From Flavobacterium lacustre (GTDB lineage Bacteria > Bacteroidota > Bacteroidia > Flavobacteriales > Flavobacteriaceae): a stretch of 64,000 nucleotides of DNA. Shown piece by piece: positions 55,864 through 63,970 of the stretch. A model generated the notes under the pieces. It was not told where the DNA came from. It saw only the letters and a program-made list of their open reading frames with translations, and searched no databases. The translations under genes and the position numbers were made by a program. The DNA is taken from positions 248,001 to 312,000 of the forward strand of contig NZ_CP114882.2 in NCBI RefSeq assembly GCF_027474525.2, given 5' to 3'. Each line of letters starts with the position of its first letter. Within the stretch, counting starts at the first letter, position 1.

Positions 55864-56643
55864 CTAGATCATCAAATTACACAAATCTTTTAGTGCTTCT
55901 ACCGTTTGCAAATCATCCGTCAAGGGTTCTAGAACTGCAACATGAACGGACAATCTTTTAGGTAATCCGCTATGAATAATTTTTGCGGCATCGACCAGTA
56001 ATCGTGTAGAAACCGTTTCAGTTAATCCTAATTCGGTTAGATTTCTGATTTTGTTTCCAATGGCAACTAGTTTCTTTGCCGTGTCGTGGTCAATTTGAGT
56101 TTCATTAACTAAAATATCGGTTTCAATTTTAGCCTCGGGATATTCAAATGAAACTGCAATAAAACGCTGACGAGTAGATGGTTTTAGTTCTTTAAAACCT
56201 CTTTGATAACCGGGATTAAAAGAAGCAACCAGCATAAAATCGTTATGTGCTTTTACGGTCTCACCTAATTTATCGATAAACAATTCGCGGCGGTGATCCG
56301 TCAAAGAGTGAATCGCAACAATCACATCGGGGCGGGCTTCTGCAACCTCATCCAGATAAATTATCGCTCCTTCTTTTACAGCAGTCGTCAACGGACCGTC
56401 AAGCCAAATGGTTTCAGCCCCTTTGATAATAAATCGTCCGATTAAATCGGTTGAAGAAGTTTCTTCATGACAACTGATAGTGATGATTTTTTTATCTAAT
56501 ATATGCGCCATATATTCCACAAAACGGGATTTTCCTGTGCCCGTTGGCCCTTTTAGCAAAAAAGGAATTTTATTTGCATAGGCGTGATTGAAGACCTCTA
56601 TTTCTTTGCCAACGGCATGATAGAATGGTGTGTTTTGTAACAT
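55864..56643 (-). CDS. norQ: NorQ/CbbQ-family MoxR AAA ATPase
   Basis: A 259-residue ATPase with Walker A GPTGTGKS (32-39), Walker B AIIYLDEVAEA (about 92-102) and the sensor segment VASFNPGYQRGFKELKPSTR. MoxR-type ATPases pair with VWA proteins in enzyme maturation; the neighbour norD and norB fix the assignment as NorQ. Confidence 0.92.
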   Translation of the reverse strand: MLQNTPFYHAVGKEIEVFNHAYANKIPFLLKGPTGTGKSRFVEYMAHILDKKIITISCHEETSSTDLIGRFIIKGAETIWLDGPLTTAVKEGAIIYLDEVAEARPDVIVAIHSLTDHRRELFIDKLGETVKAHNDFMLVASFNPGYQRGFKELKPSTRQRFIAVSFEYPEAKIETDILVNETQIDHDTAKKLVAIGNKIRNLTELGLTETVSTRLLVDAAKIIHSGLPKRLSVHVAVLEPLTDDLQTVEALKDLCNLMI

Positions 56644-56758
56644 ATTTTTTTAATTTTAGAAAAAAACCAGCACACTGAAACTATTGTTTTTCTGGAAATG
56701 CAGTTCTAAAAAACTTTAATTAAAGCGTACTGGTTCAAAAAAAAGGCGAATTAGTAAC

Positions 56759-58093
56759 TTATTTTATATCTAAAGCTTCATCTGTTGGTCTACCGTATTT
56801 AAAGAAATCATAAATAAAGAGACTTATTCCGGTGGTAAACATCGTGGCACAAATCAAAAGCACAACAAAGTGAATGCTGATTTCGTTTTGAACAACCATA
56901 AAATCCATTTTCATTTTACGTTCCATATAAACTTGTGCAACACCTGCCACTCCAAAAGCTACAGTCATTCCAAGCATTCCAATATTGGACAACCAAAATG
57001 CCATCATTCCTTGTGAGCTTTCGTAGCGTTTACGACCAGTTAAGTTAGGCAATGCATAACTAATCATAGCCAAAACAATCATTGCATAAGCTCCCCAAAA
57101 CGCATAATGTCCATGCATTGCGGTCACTAAAGTTCCATGTGTGTAAAGATTAGTTTGTGGTAATGTGTGTGCAAAACCAAGTAATCCTGCACCAACAAAA
57201 GAAACAATAGACGAACCAATAGTCCAGAATAAGGCAATTTTGTTCGGATGACTTTTTTCACCTTTTCGATACATATTCACCGCAAATAATGCCATCGCCA
57301 AGAACGCTAATGGTTCAAGAGCAGAGAAAATTCCCCCTACGATTAACCAAATTTTATTTACACCTATATAATAATAGTGATGTCCTGTCCCCAAAACTCC
57401 CGAAAGGAAAGTTAATCCAACAATTACGTACAACCATTTTTCGATAACTTCTCTGTCTACTCCGGTTAATTTGATTAATAAGAATGAAAGAATACCTCCC
57501 ATAATTAATTCCCAAACTCCCTCAACCCACAAGTGAACAACCCACCAACGGAAGAAGGAATCCATTACCTGACTGTCAAACCAAATCATTCCGGGAATAT
57601 AAAGTAAGGCAGCAAAAAGCAATCCCATGGATAAAACTAAAGCTGTAGTGGTTTGACGCTTTCCTTTGAAAAGTGTTCCTAAAATTAAACCTAGAAAAAG
57701 CAATACGTTTACAACAACGAGATAATCTAATTCTCTTGGAATTTCAAGAAATTTTCTGCCTTCCCAGTGGTTAAAGTGAAAGCCAACAACGGCAACAACA
57801 CCTACTATTGCTAATGATATCAACTGAACATATGCCCATTTTACGCTGATTAATTCGCGTTGTGCTTCCTCGGGAATGATGTAATAGGCAGCACCCATAA
57901 AACCGGTTAACAACCAAACTACCAGCAAATTGGTATGAACGGCTCGCGCCACATTAAAAGGAATAACATCATGTAATGCCTGAATTCCTATTCGGTCAAA
58001 GCCCATAATAAAGCCATAAATAATTTGCAGAGAGAACAAAAGCATACACAATGCAAAAAACCAATAGGCTACTTTTTGTGATTTATATTTCAT
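56759..58093 (-). CDS. norB: Nitric oxide reductase catalytic subunit NorB (cNor)
   Basis: A 444-residue integral membrane heme-copper-oxidase-superfamily protein with about 12 helices, lacking the N-terminal extension of quinol-type enzymes, so the cytochrome c-dependent form. Conserved elements are the first heme histidine (ARAVHTNLLVVWLLTG, His53), the HLWVEGVWELIMGG helix with the FeB histidine and glutamate, the GTGHHYYYIG pair, and MHGHYAFWGAYAM for the heme ligands. It reduces two NO to N2O with NorC. A 106-nt gap with a hairpin separates it from norC. Confidence 0.95.
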   Translation of the reverse strand: MKYKSQKVAYWFFALCMLLFSLQIIYGFIMGFDRIGIQALHDVIPFNVARAVHTNLLVVWLLTGFMGAAYYIIPEEAQRELISVKWAYVQLISLAIVGVVAVVGFHFNHWEGRKFLEIPRELDYLVVVNVLLFLGLILGTLFKGKRQTTTALVLSMGLLFAALLYIPGMIWFDSQVMDSFFRWWVVHLWVEGVWELIMGGILSFLLIKLTGVDREVIEKWLYVIVGLTFLSGVLGTGHHYYYIGVNKIWLIVGGIFSALEPLAFLAMALFAVNMYRKGEKSHPNKIALFWTIGSSIVSFVGAGLLGFAHTLPQTNLYTHGTLVTAMHGHYAFWGAYAMIVLAMISYALPNLTGRKRYESSQGMMAFWLSNIGMLGMTVAFGVAGVAQVYMERKMKMDFMVVQNEISIHFVVLLICATMFTTGISLFIYDFFKYGRPTDEALDIK

Positions 58094-58130
58094 TTTTGTA
58101 AATTTTATTTGTTGAATGTCAAAAATGTTA

Positions 58131-58182
58131 TCGCCTTTTTATTTATTGGTGTTTGCATACGCAAACTTCTAGTTTTTGGCGA
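58131..58182 (-). other. Nested hairpin in the norC-norB gap
   Basis: An inner stem GTTTGC/GCAAAC (58151-58166) sits inside an outer TCGCC (58131-58135) / GGCGA (58178-58182) pairing. There is no T-tract directly after the stem on the coding strand, so it could be a processing or stability element that balances NorC and NorB. Confidence 0.45.
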
Positions 58183-58199
58183 TTTCATAATACGTTATT

Positions 58200-58634
58200 T
58201 TAATTATTTGCTTTAGATAAAGGTGAAACCACTCGGTCAAAACCGTTTAAATCAATTTTTCCAACCCATTTTAAGTAGGCAACTACAGCATCGGCATCTT
58301 TTTCATTCATGTTATAAACAACCATTTTTCGTCCATTTGGAGCCCATGGAACCGGCGACATCAAAACAGCCTTGATATAACCTTCTCCACGACGGTCAAT
58401 TACTTTTGTCAATTCAGGAGCATAATAACCTCCCTCTCCCATAATGGTATGACATCCCATACAGTTATTGGTTTCCCAAATTTCTTTTCCCCGAACTACA
58501 TTTTTATCAATCTTGGTGTAATTCGTTTGATCATTTCTGGGCATGAACGAATAAATGGTCAATCCGATAAAGATTAGAAAGGTGACCAATGTTCCTCCCA
58601 AAAAAAATGCTCTTGCTTGTGATTTTGAAAGCAT
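58200..58634 (-). CDS. norC: Nitric oxide reductase cytochrome c subunit NorC
   Basis: A 144-residue membrane-anchored cytochrome c: one N-terminal helix (FFLGGTLVTFLIFIGLTIYS), the heme motif CMGCH at 58-62 (NNCMGCHTIMGEGGYYAPEL) and Met104 or Met109 as sixth ligand. It passes electrons from periplasmic carriers to NorB. First gene of the seven-gene nor operon. Confidence 0.95.
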   Translation of the reverse strand: MLSKSQARAFFLGGTLVTFLIFIGLTIYSFMPRNDQTNYTKIDKNVVRGKEIWETNNCMGCHTIMGEGGYYAPELTKVIDRRGEGYIKAVLMSPVPWAPNGRKMVVYNMNEKDADAVVAYLKWVGKIDLNGFDRVVSPLSKANN

Positions 58635-58677
58635 AAGTATCCGTTTTTGTTAGTTAATAAAATTACTTGATTTTCAA

Positions 58678-58701
58678 ATAAAAGATAAATTTGTCTTTTA
58701 T
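58678..58701. promoter_or_regulatory. 24-bp palindromic operator, norC copy
   Basis: ATAAAAGATA and TGTCTTTTAT half-sites 4 nt apart, the reverse complement of which differs from the nirK copy at two central positions. It lies 44-67 nt ahead of the norC ATG. Confidence 0.65.
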
Positions 58702-58742
58702 TTATTTGATGCAAATTAAAGTTTAAAAAAATGGAGGAAACA

Positions 58743-58754
58743 TGATAAAAATCA
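58743..58754. promoter_or_regulatory. FNR/DNR-type box (TGAT-AAAA-ATCA)
   Basis: A second TGAT-N4-ATCA site in the norC/ric region. If norC transcription starts near 58706 its centre is about 42 bp upstream; this depends on a weak -7 match. Confidence 0.5.
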
Positions 58755-58865
58755 GTTTTTAAATATTTTTTTAATCGTAAAATTATAGTCAGGAAAAAAG
58801 GTCCAAAAAAAAACACATCTCCCTGATAACGATACATTTAAAAATAAAATAAATTTAAATATTTA

Positions 58866-58889
58866 ATTTCGGATAATTTTGTCTTTTAT
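58866..58889. promoter_or_regulatory. Degenerate third copy of the 24-bp operator, ric copy
   Basis: Matches the norC copy at 19 of 24 positions. The TTTGTCTTTTAT half is intact and the other half is degraded. It overlaps the -33 region of the ric promoter (TTTG at 58878-58881). Confidence 0.5.
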
Positions 58890-58910
58890 TTAAAATAATG
58901 ATTATTTTTG
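58878..58910 (+). promoter_or_regulatory. Promoter of the ric-nrdD operon
   Basis: TTTG at 58878-58881, 21 nt, TATTTTTG at 58903-58910. Good flavobacterial promoter, with the palindrome half-site overlapping its -33 part. Confidence 0.6.
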
Positions 58911-58941
58911 TACCATAAATTTTAAATAAAAAACAAATAAT

Positions 58942-59673
58942 ATGGAAGTTTTAGAAAAAATAACTATCGGAGAATATGTGGCTAAAGATTTCAGAACAGC
59001 AGCCATTTTTTCAAAATACGGCATCGATTTTTGTTGTAAAGGGAATAGAACTATTGCAGAAGCTTGTGATAAAAAAGACATCGATACCAACCAATTGATG
59101 AAACAGTTAAACACTGTTTTAAAAACTAAAGATGATAATAGTATCGATTTTAAATCATGGCCTTTAGATTTATTGGCGAATTACATTGAGAAAAAACATC
59201 ACCGTTATGTGGAAGAAAAAACACAAGTTATTCTTCCTTTTTTAGACAAATTAGGTAAGGTTCACGGAGCAGGTCATCCTGAATTATTCGAAATTAATGA
59301 ACTTTTTAAAGGTTGCGCCGGTGAACTTGCACAGCACATGAAAAAAGAAGAACTGATTTTGTTTCCTTTCGTAAAAAAAATGGTAGCAGCATCTCTTACA
59401 GATGAATTAATAGTTCAACCTCATTTTGGAACAGTGCAAAATCCTATTGCCATGATGATGGAAGAACATGATAATGAAGGAGAACGTTTCCGTAAAATTG
59501 CCTTACTAACCAATAATTATACGCCACCGGCAGATGCTTGTAATACGTATCGTGTGACTTTTTCCATGTTAGAAGAATTTGAGCAGGATTTACACAAACA
59601 CATTCATTTAGAAAACAACATCTTGTTTCCAAAAGCGGCAGCATTAGAAAAAGAATTTTCAGCACAAGAATAA
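58942..59673 (+). CDS. ric: Iron-sulfur cluster repair di-iron protein (Ric/ScdA/YtfE)
   Basis: A 243-residue protein with the ScdA_N domain (FSKYGIDFCCKGNRTIAEAC; Cys31, Cys32, Cys42) and a hemerythrin domain with di-iron ligands (KKHHRYVEEK, GAGHPELFE, HMKKEELILFP, EEHDNEGERF, HIHLENNILFPKA). It repairs Fe-S clusters damaged by NO. Its divergence from norC, with the shared operator, fits induction by NO. Confidence 0.93.
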   Translation: MEVLEKITIGEYVAKDFRTAAIFSKYGIDFCCKGNRTIAEACDKKDIDTNQLMKQLNTVLKTKDDNSIDFKSWPLDLLANYIEKKHHRYVEEKTQVILPFLDKLGKVHGAGHPELFEINELFKGCAGELAQHMKKEELILFPFVKKMVAASLTDELIVQPHFGTVQNPIAMMMEEHDNEGERFRKIALLTNNYTPPADACNTYRVTFSMLEEFEQDLHKHIHLENNILFPKAAALEKEFSAQE

Positions 59674-59712
59674 AAAAGAACCAAATAATTTAACCTTAAC
59701 TCATCAAATGCT

Positions 59713-61824
59713 ATGGAAAAATATGTTATCAAAAGAAACGGGGAATACAAACCTTTTGAACCTTTTAAAATAAAAGATGCTATTGAAAAAAGCTTCTTAA
59801 GTGTTTCCATAGCAATTGATGAATCTGTTTTTGAAAATATTATTACCGACTTACAGACCAAAGAAACTTGGGCTGTAGAAGAAATTCAGGATTTAATTGA
59901 GAAAAATCTTTTTGAAAAACAGTATTTTGAAGTCATGCGTTCTTTTATGCTGTTTCGACATACCCGTAAATTACAACGCGAGCATATTCATGGTTTAAAT
60001 GAAGACACCACTTATGTTGACAGCACACAAACTATCGAAGAGTATATAGAACAAACGGATTGGCGCATCAATGCCAATGCGAATACCTCGTACTCTAATG
60101 CCGGATTAGTCAACAATGTTGCCGGAAAAATAATTGCCAATTATTGGTTGGATAAAGTCTATACTAAAGAAGAAGGTTACGCGCACCGCAATGGAGACAT
60201 TCACATTCACGATTTAGATTGTTTGACAGGATATTGTGCGGGCTGGAGTTTGCGTGTTTTACTCAACGAAGGATTTAACGGCATCCGCGGACGTGTAGAA
60301 AGCAAAGCACCCTCTCATTTTAGAGAAGCTTTGGGACAAATGGCAAATTTTCTCGGAATTTTACAAAGCGAATGGGCCGGAGCACAAGCCTTCAGTTCTT
60401 TCGATACGTATTTAGCTCCATATGTTTTCAAGGATGATTTATCTTTTGATGATGTGTTGAAAGCCGTTAGAAGTTTCGTTTATAATCTAAATGTTCCTGC
60501 ACGCTGGGGACAATCTCCTTTCACGAATATCACATTAGACTGGGTGGTTCCGGAAGATTTAAAAACTCAGATTCCAACGAAAAACGACCTACATTTTTTC
60601 GAAAATAATTTTCAATATGATCTTTTACTAAGAGCGCAAGAACGCGGGGTTTCTAAACTGACCGATTTGCGTTACGAACATTTTCAAAAAGAGATGAACC
60701 TCATCAACAAAGCCTATTATACTGTAATGACCGAAGGCGATGCTAATGGACAACCGTTTACGTTCCCAATTCCAACGGTGAATATTACCGAAGAATTTGA
60801 CTGGGACGGAGAAAATACCGACTTGCTTTTTGAAAATACGGCTAAAATTGGTTCTTCTTATTTCCAAAATTTCATCGGAAGTCAATATGTATTAGATGAA
60901 AACGGCAATAAAGAAGAAAATCCAAATGCTTATAAACCCAATGCGGTGCGTAGTATGTGCTGTCGTTTACAACTGGATTTACGGGAATTATTAAAACGCG
61001 GAAACGGACTTTTTGGTAGTGCCGAAATGACGGGAAGCATTGGTGTAGTAACCATTAATATGGCACGTTTGGGATATTTATTCAAAGGAAATAAAACCGA
61101 ATTATTCGCGCAATTAGACAAATTATTATACATTTCTAAATCAACTTTAGAGAAAAAACGGGTGTTTATTCAGGAAATGTATGACCGAGGTTTGTATCCG
61201 TACACCAAACGCTATTTGCAACATTTTAGAAACCACTTTTCTACTATTGGTGTAAACGGAATGAACGAAATGATTGTGAATTTTACCGAAAATAAGGATG
61301 TAATTACCTCTAATTCCGGAATCGAATTTGCCTCCGAAATTCTGGATCATATTCGCAACCGAATGAAAGAATTTCAAGAAGCCACTGGAAATTTATACAA
61401 TCTTGAAGCCACTCCTGCCGAAGGAACTACATACCGTTTTGCCAAAGAAGATAAAAAACGCTTTGCAGATATCATTCAGGCTGGACAAGAAGAAAATATT
61501 TATTACACAAATAGCTCCCAAATTCCGGTGGACCACACAGAAGATCCTTTTGAAGCCTTATATCTACAAGACGAATTGCAATGTAAATATACCGGAGGAA
61601 CAGTTTTACACTTATACATGAGCGAAAAAATCAGCTCTCCCGAAGCCTGCAAACAATTTGTTAAGAAAGTAATATCGAATTTTAAATTACCTTACATCAC
61701 TGTTACACCAGTATTTAGCGTATGCCCCGTTCACGGTTATCTAAATGGAGAACACGAATATTGTCCAAAATGTGATGATGCTATTATTGAAGAAAATCAA
61801 AAAAGTTTAAAGTTGAGCAACTAA
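59713..61824 (+). CDS. nrdD: Anaerobic ribonucleoside-triphosphate reductase, large part lacking the glycyl-radical loop
   Basis: A 703-residue class III reductase that makes dNTPs without oxygen. An ATP-cone (KRNGEYKPFEPFKIKDAIEK) is at 3-90 and the barrel motifs include HIHDLDCLTGYCAGWSLR (Cys175) and VRSMCCRLQLDLRE. The zinc-site motif VCPVHGYLNGEHEYCPKCD is at the end. The chain stops at DDAIIEENQKSLKLSN: the usual RVxGY glycyl-radical loop is missing and is encoded by the next ORF. Three in-frame stops lie before that ORF, so this is a true split. Follows ric by 39 nt. Confidence 0.9.
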   Translation: MEKYVIKRNGEYKPFEPFKIKDAIEKSFLSVSIAIDESVFENIITDLQTKETWAVEEIQDLIEKNLFEKQYFEVMRSFMLFRHTRKLQREHIHGLNEDTTYVDSTQTIEEYIEQTDWRINANANTSYSNAGLVNNVAGKIIANYWLDKVYTKEEGYAHRNGDIHIHDLDCLTGYCAGWSLRVLLNEGFNGIRGRVESKAPSHFREALGQMANFLGILQSEWAGAQAFSSFDTYLAPYVFKDDLSFDDVLKAVRSFVYNLNVPARWGQSPFTNITLDWVVPEDLKTQIPTKNDLHFFENNFQYDLLLRAQERGVSKLTDLRYEHFQKEMNLINKAYYTVMTEGDANGQPFTFPIPTVNITEEFDWDGENTDLLFENTAKIGSSYFQNFIGSQYVLDENGNKEENPNAYKPNAVRSMCCRLQLDLRELLKRGNGLFGSAEMTGSIGVVTINMARLGYLFKGNKTELFAQLDKLLYISKSTLEKKRVFIQEMYDRGLYPYTKRYLQHFRNHFSTIGVNGMNEMIVNFTENKDVITSNSGIEFASEILDHIRNRMKEFQEATGNLYNLEATPAEGTTYRFAKEDKKRFADIIQAGQEENIYYTNSSQIPVDHTEDPFEALYLQDELQCKYTGGTVLHLYMSEKISSPEACKQFVKKVISNFKLPYITVTPVFSVCPVHGYLNGEHEYCPKCDDAIIEENQKSLKLSN

Positions 61825-61863
61825 ACTTTAAATAATAAACTATAAACCTTAAAACTATAAAAT

Positions 61864-62028
61864 ATGAAAGTAACCACAAACCCAATTCTAGAACAGAAAC
61901 AACATTTAAGAACTAAATGTTTGGTTTACACCCGCGTGATGGGCTATCACAGACCTGTAGAGAGTTTCAATATTGGAAAAAAAGGAGAACACAGACAACG
62001 CACCCACTTCAATGAAGGAAAATGTTAG
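61864..62028 (+). CDS. Stand-alone glycyl-radical loop of anaerobic reductase (split NrdD C-terminus)
   Basis: A 54-codon ORF with ATG at 61864 and TAG at 62026. It reads MKVTTNPILEQKQHLRTKCL, then VYTRVMGYHRPVESFNIGKK and GEHRQRTHFNEGKC. RVMGYHRPV is the conserved glycyl-radical segment of NrdD (candidate radical Gly27). The ORF is in the same frame as nrdD but has its own start after a 39-nt gap. Its last 17 nt overlap the ATG of nrdG. The analogue is GrcA, which supplies a radical segment to pyruvate formate-lyase. Confidence 0.85.
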   Translation: MKVTTNPILEQKQHLRTKCLVYTRVMGYHRPVESFNIGKKGEHRQRTHFNEGKC

Positions 62029-62701
62029 TACTCCCATTTACAGCATAACACCTTTTACTTTATTAGATTATGCGCATAAATCAGCCTGCATTCTTTGGTT
62101 TGCAGGCTGTAATATGCGTTGTTTATATTGCTACAATCCCGAAATCGTGTTGGGAAAAGGAACTATTTCTTTCGAAAAAGTACTTGCTTTTCTTCAAACC
62201 CGAAAAAACTTATTGGATGCAGTCGTTTTTAGCGGTGGCGAATGCTTGCTTCATAAAAACATTCAGGAACTGATTGCTACAGTAAAAAAAATGGGATTCT
62301 TAGTCAAAATTGATACTAACGGTTCCAAACCAAAAATTTTGCAAGAGCTGATTGACCAACACTTGATTGATTACGTAGCTTTAGATTTTAAAGCACTACC
62401 GGCACATTTCAAAAAAATAACAGAATCGAAGCTTTTTCAACCTTTTGAGAAATCCTTACATTTACTGCTCGAAAGCCAAGTTCCTTTTGAAGTTCGTACC
62501 ACAGTTCATTCTGATTTAATCAATGAAAATGATGCCCGCCTGATGATTGACTATTTAGAAACCAAGCAGTACATTGGGGATTATTACTTTCAATATTTTA
62601 TGAATGGTGTTAAAACAATAGGTAAATTAGGATATTCTAGCCGAGTATTGGAACGAGAAACACTTTCGACATCAAAAATTAAAGTTCATTTTAGAGGGTA
62701 A
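62012..62701 (+). CDS. nrdG: Anaerobic ribonucleotide reductase activating enzyme (radical SAM)
   Basis: A 229-residue radical SAM protein with the cluster motif CNMRCLYC (Cys33, Cys37, Cys40) and GGE in VVFSGGECLLHKN. It installs the glycyl radical with S-adenosylmethionine. The frame opens at a TTG at 61973, but the ATG at 62012 gives the family-like N-terminus and a 17-nt overlap with the glycyl-radical ORF, indicating coupling. Confidence 0.9.
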   Translation: MKENVSTPIYSITPFTLLDYAHKSACILWFAGCNMRCLYCYNPEIVLGKGTISFEKVLAFLQTRKNLLDAVVFSGGECLLHKNIQELIATVKKMGFLVKIDTNGSKPKILQELIDQHLIDYVALDFKALPAHFKKITESKLFQPFEKSLHLLLESQVPFEVRTTVHSDLINENDARLMIDYLETKQYIGDYYFQYFMNGVKTIGKLGYSSRVLERETLSTSKIKVHFRG

Positions 62702-62703
62702 TT

Positions 62704-63936
62704 ATGAAAAAGAGCTGGTTATTGATTTGTTTTATTAATTTTTTCATTGCTGCTCTCATGGGACTTTTGCTCCGTTTGATGTATGTAGCTCCGGTCGAAA
62801 GAATTAATTTTCAATTCTTATTGCATGGTCATTCTCATGTAGCGATGTTGGGTTGGGTGTATTTGATGTTATACTGCTTTATTTTTCATTTTTTTATTCC
62901 CAAAGAAGCGCAACAAAAACCCATTTACAACCGATTATTTTGGATTACTGAATTTGCGGTAGTCGGCATGATGATTCGGTTTCCGATGGAAGGATACGCT
63001 TTATTTTCGATTGCTTTTTCAACCTTACACATTTTTTGCAGTTACTGTTTCTGTTGGTTAGTTTGGAAGGATTCCAAGCCCGCTTCCGTTCCCGAAAAAC
63101 AGTTGTTGCAAACCGCTTTATTGTTTATGATTCTATCCACAATAGGCGTTTGGTGTTTAGGTCCTGTTGTAGGATTGTTGGGCAAAGCGAGTCCTTTTTA
63201 TCAAATTGCGATTCAATTCTTCTTGCATTTTCAATTTAACGGTTGGTTTTTAATTGCCATTTTAGCTTTGTTTTTTCATCAGATAAAAGCTGAAATCAAT
63301 GCAAACCAGTTTCGTTTATTTTACTTTTTACTCGTTACCGCAACGATTTTAACCTTGGCTTTGCCAGTAAGCTGGTATGTGTCAAATCCCATTTTTTATT
63401 GGATAAACAGTTTAGGCGTTATACTGCAACTGTTATCTTTTTTAGTATTTATAAAACTTATTCGCCCTCATTTCTCTTCCTTCTTTATTCGTTTAAAAAA
63501 AATGGAGAAAACCGTTTATGGTTTTGCAATAGGATCATTGACCATAAAAGTCGGAATACAATTAGTCGTTTTACTACCCGGATTGGGTCAAATTTCACAT
63601 CAAATCCGGAATTTTGTAATTGGTTACATTCATTTATGCATGTTGGGCATTATTACAGGTTTTTTATTGGGGTTTGCATTGCAAAATACTTTTGTAAACA
63701 GCAAAAACATTTTAGTGAGCTGGGGATTAAAAGTATTTTTATTTGGATTTATTGTAACAGAATTCCTTTTATTTCTTCAAGGAATCTATCTGTTTTTGAA
63801 CCAAGGAGCATTACCGCTGTATCAGCAATACCTATTTTTGGCGAGTATAGGCTTGCCACTTGGGCTTTTGCTTATGGCAATTGGGATTAATGGTAAACAG
63901 TCCCATTTTTCTGACGAAATAATTACCATAGAATGA
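62704..63936 (+). CDS. Heme-copper-oxidase-like multi-pass membrane protein
   Basis: A 410-residue protein with about 12 helices. It carries spaced histidine motifs resembling heme/metal sites of heme-copper oxidases: LLHGHSHVAMLGWVYLML (His41, His43, His45), QFFLHFQFNGWFLIA and IGYIHLCMLGIITG. It is shorter than NorB and lacks the HLWVEGVWE helix. It may be a heme-binding NO-response membrane protein, comparable to NnrS in context but not clearly homologous. It begins 2 nt after nrdG, in the ric operon. Confidence 0.65.
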   Translation: MKKSWLLICFINFFIAALMGLLLRLMYVAPVERINFQFLLHGHSHVAMLGWVYLMLYCFIFHFFIPKEAQQKPIYNRLFWITEFAVVGMMIRFPMEGYALFSIAFSTLHIFCSYCFCWLVWKDSKPASVPEKQLLQTALLFMILSTIGVWCLGPVVGLLGKASPFYQIAIQFFLHFQFNGWFLIAILALFFHQIKAEINANQFRLFYFLLVTATILTLALPVSWYVSNPIFYWINSLGVILQLLSFLVFIKLIRPHFSSFFIRLKKMEKTVYGFAIGSLTIKVGIQLVVLLPGLGQISHQIRNFVIGYIHLCMLGIITGFLLGFALQNTFVNSKNILVSWGLKVFLFGFIVTEFLLFLQGIYLFLNQGALPLYQQYLFLASIGLPLGLLLMAIGINGKQSHFSDEIITIE

Positions 63937-63948
63937 AACTAATTTCAA

Positions 63949-63956
63949 TAATTTTG
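63949..63956 (+). promoter_or_regulatory. -7 promoter element of the Rrf2-type gene (TAATTTTG)
   Basis: Exact TAnnTTTG match ending 14 nt ahead of the ATG at 63971, giving a very short leader; no -33 partner seen. Confidence 0.4.
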
Positions 63957-63970
63957 TAAAAAAAACAACT

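Larger units (their letters stand above)
58635..58941. other. Divergent regulatory region, norC / ric (307 bp)
   Basis: No gene is seen. It carries the 24-bp palindrome (58678-58701), an FNR-type box (58743-58754), a partial third copy of the palindrome (58866-58889), and the -7 box of ric at 58903-58910. For norC two weak -7 candidates remain (58712-58719 and 58675-58682 on the minus strand). Confidence 0.65.

Noticed and set aside
61822..61863. Sequencing error or single frameshift explaining the split nrdD
   Set aside because: Both parts are in the same frame with three separate stop codons between them and the second has its own ATG, so one base error cannot join them.
61973..62011. TTG start of nrdG
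   Set aside because: It lies within the glycyl-radical ORF and the first residues do not fit NrdG; the ATG at 62012 fits.
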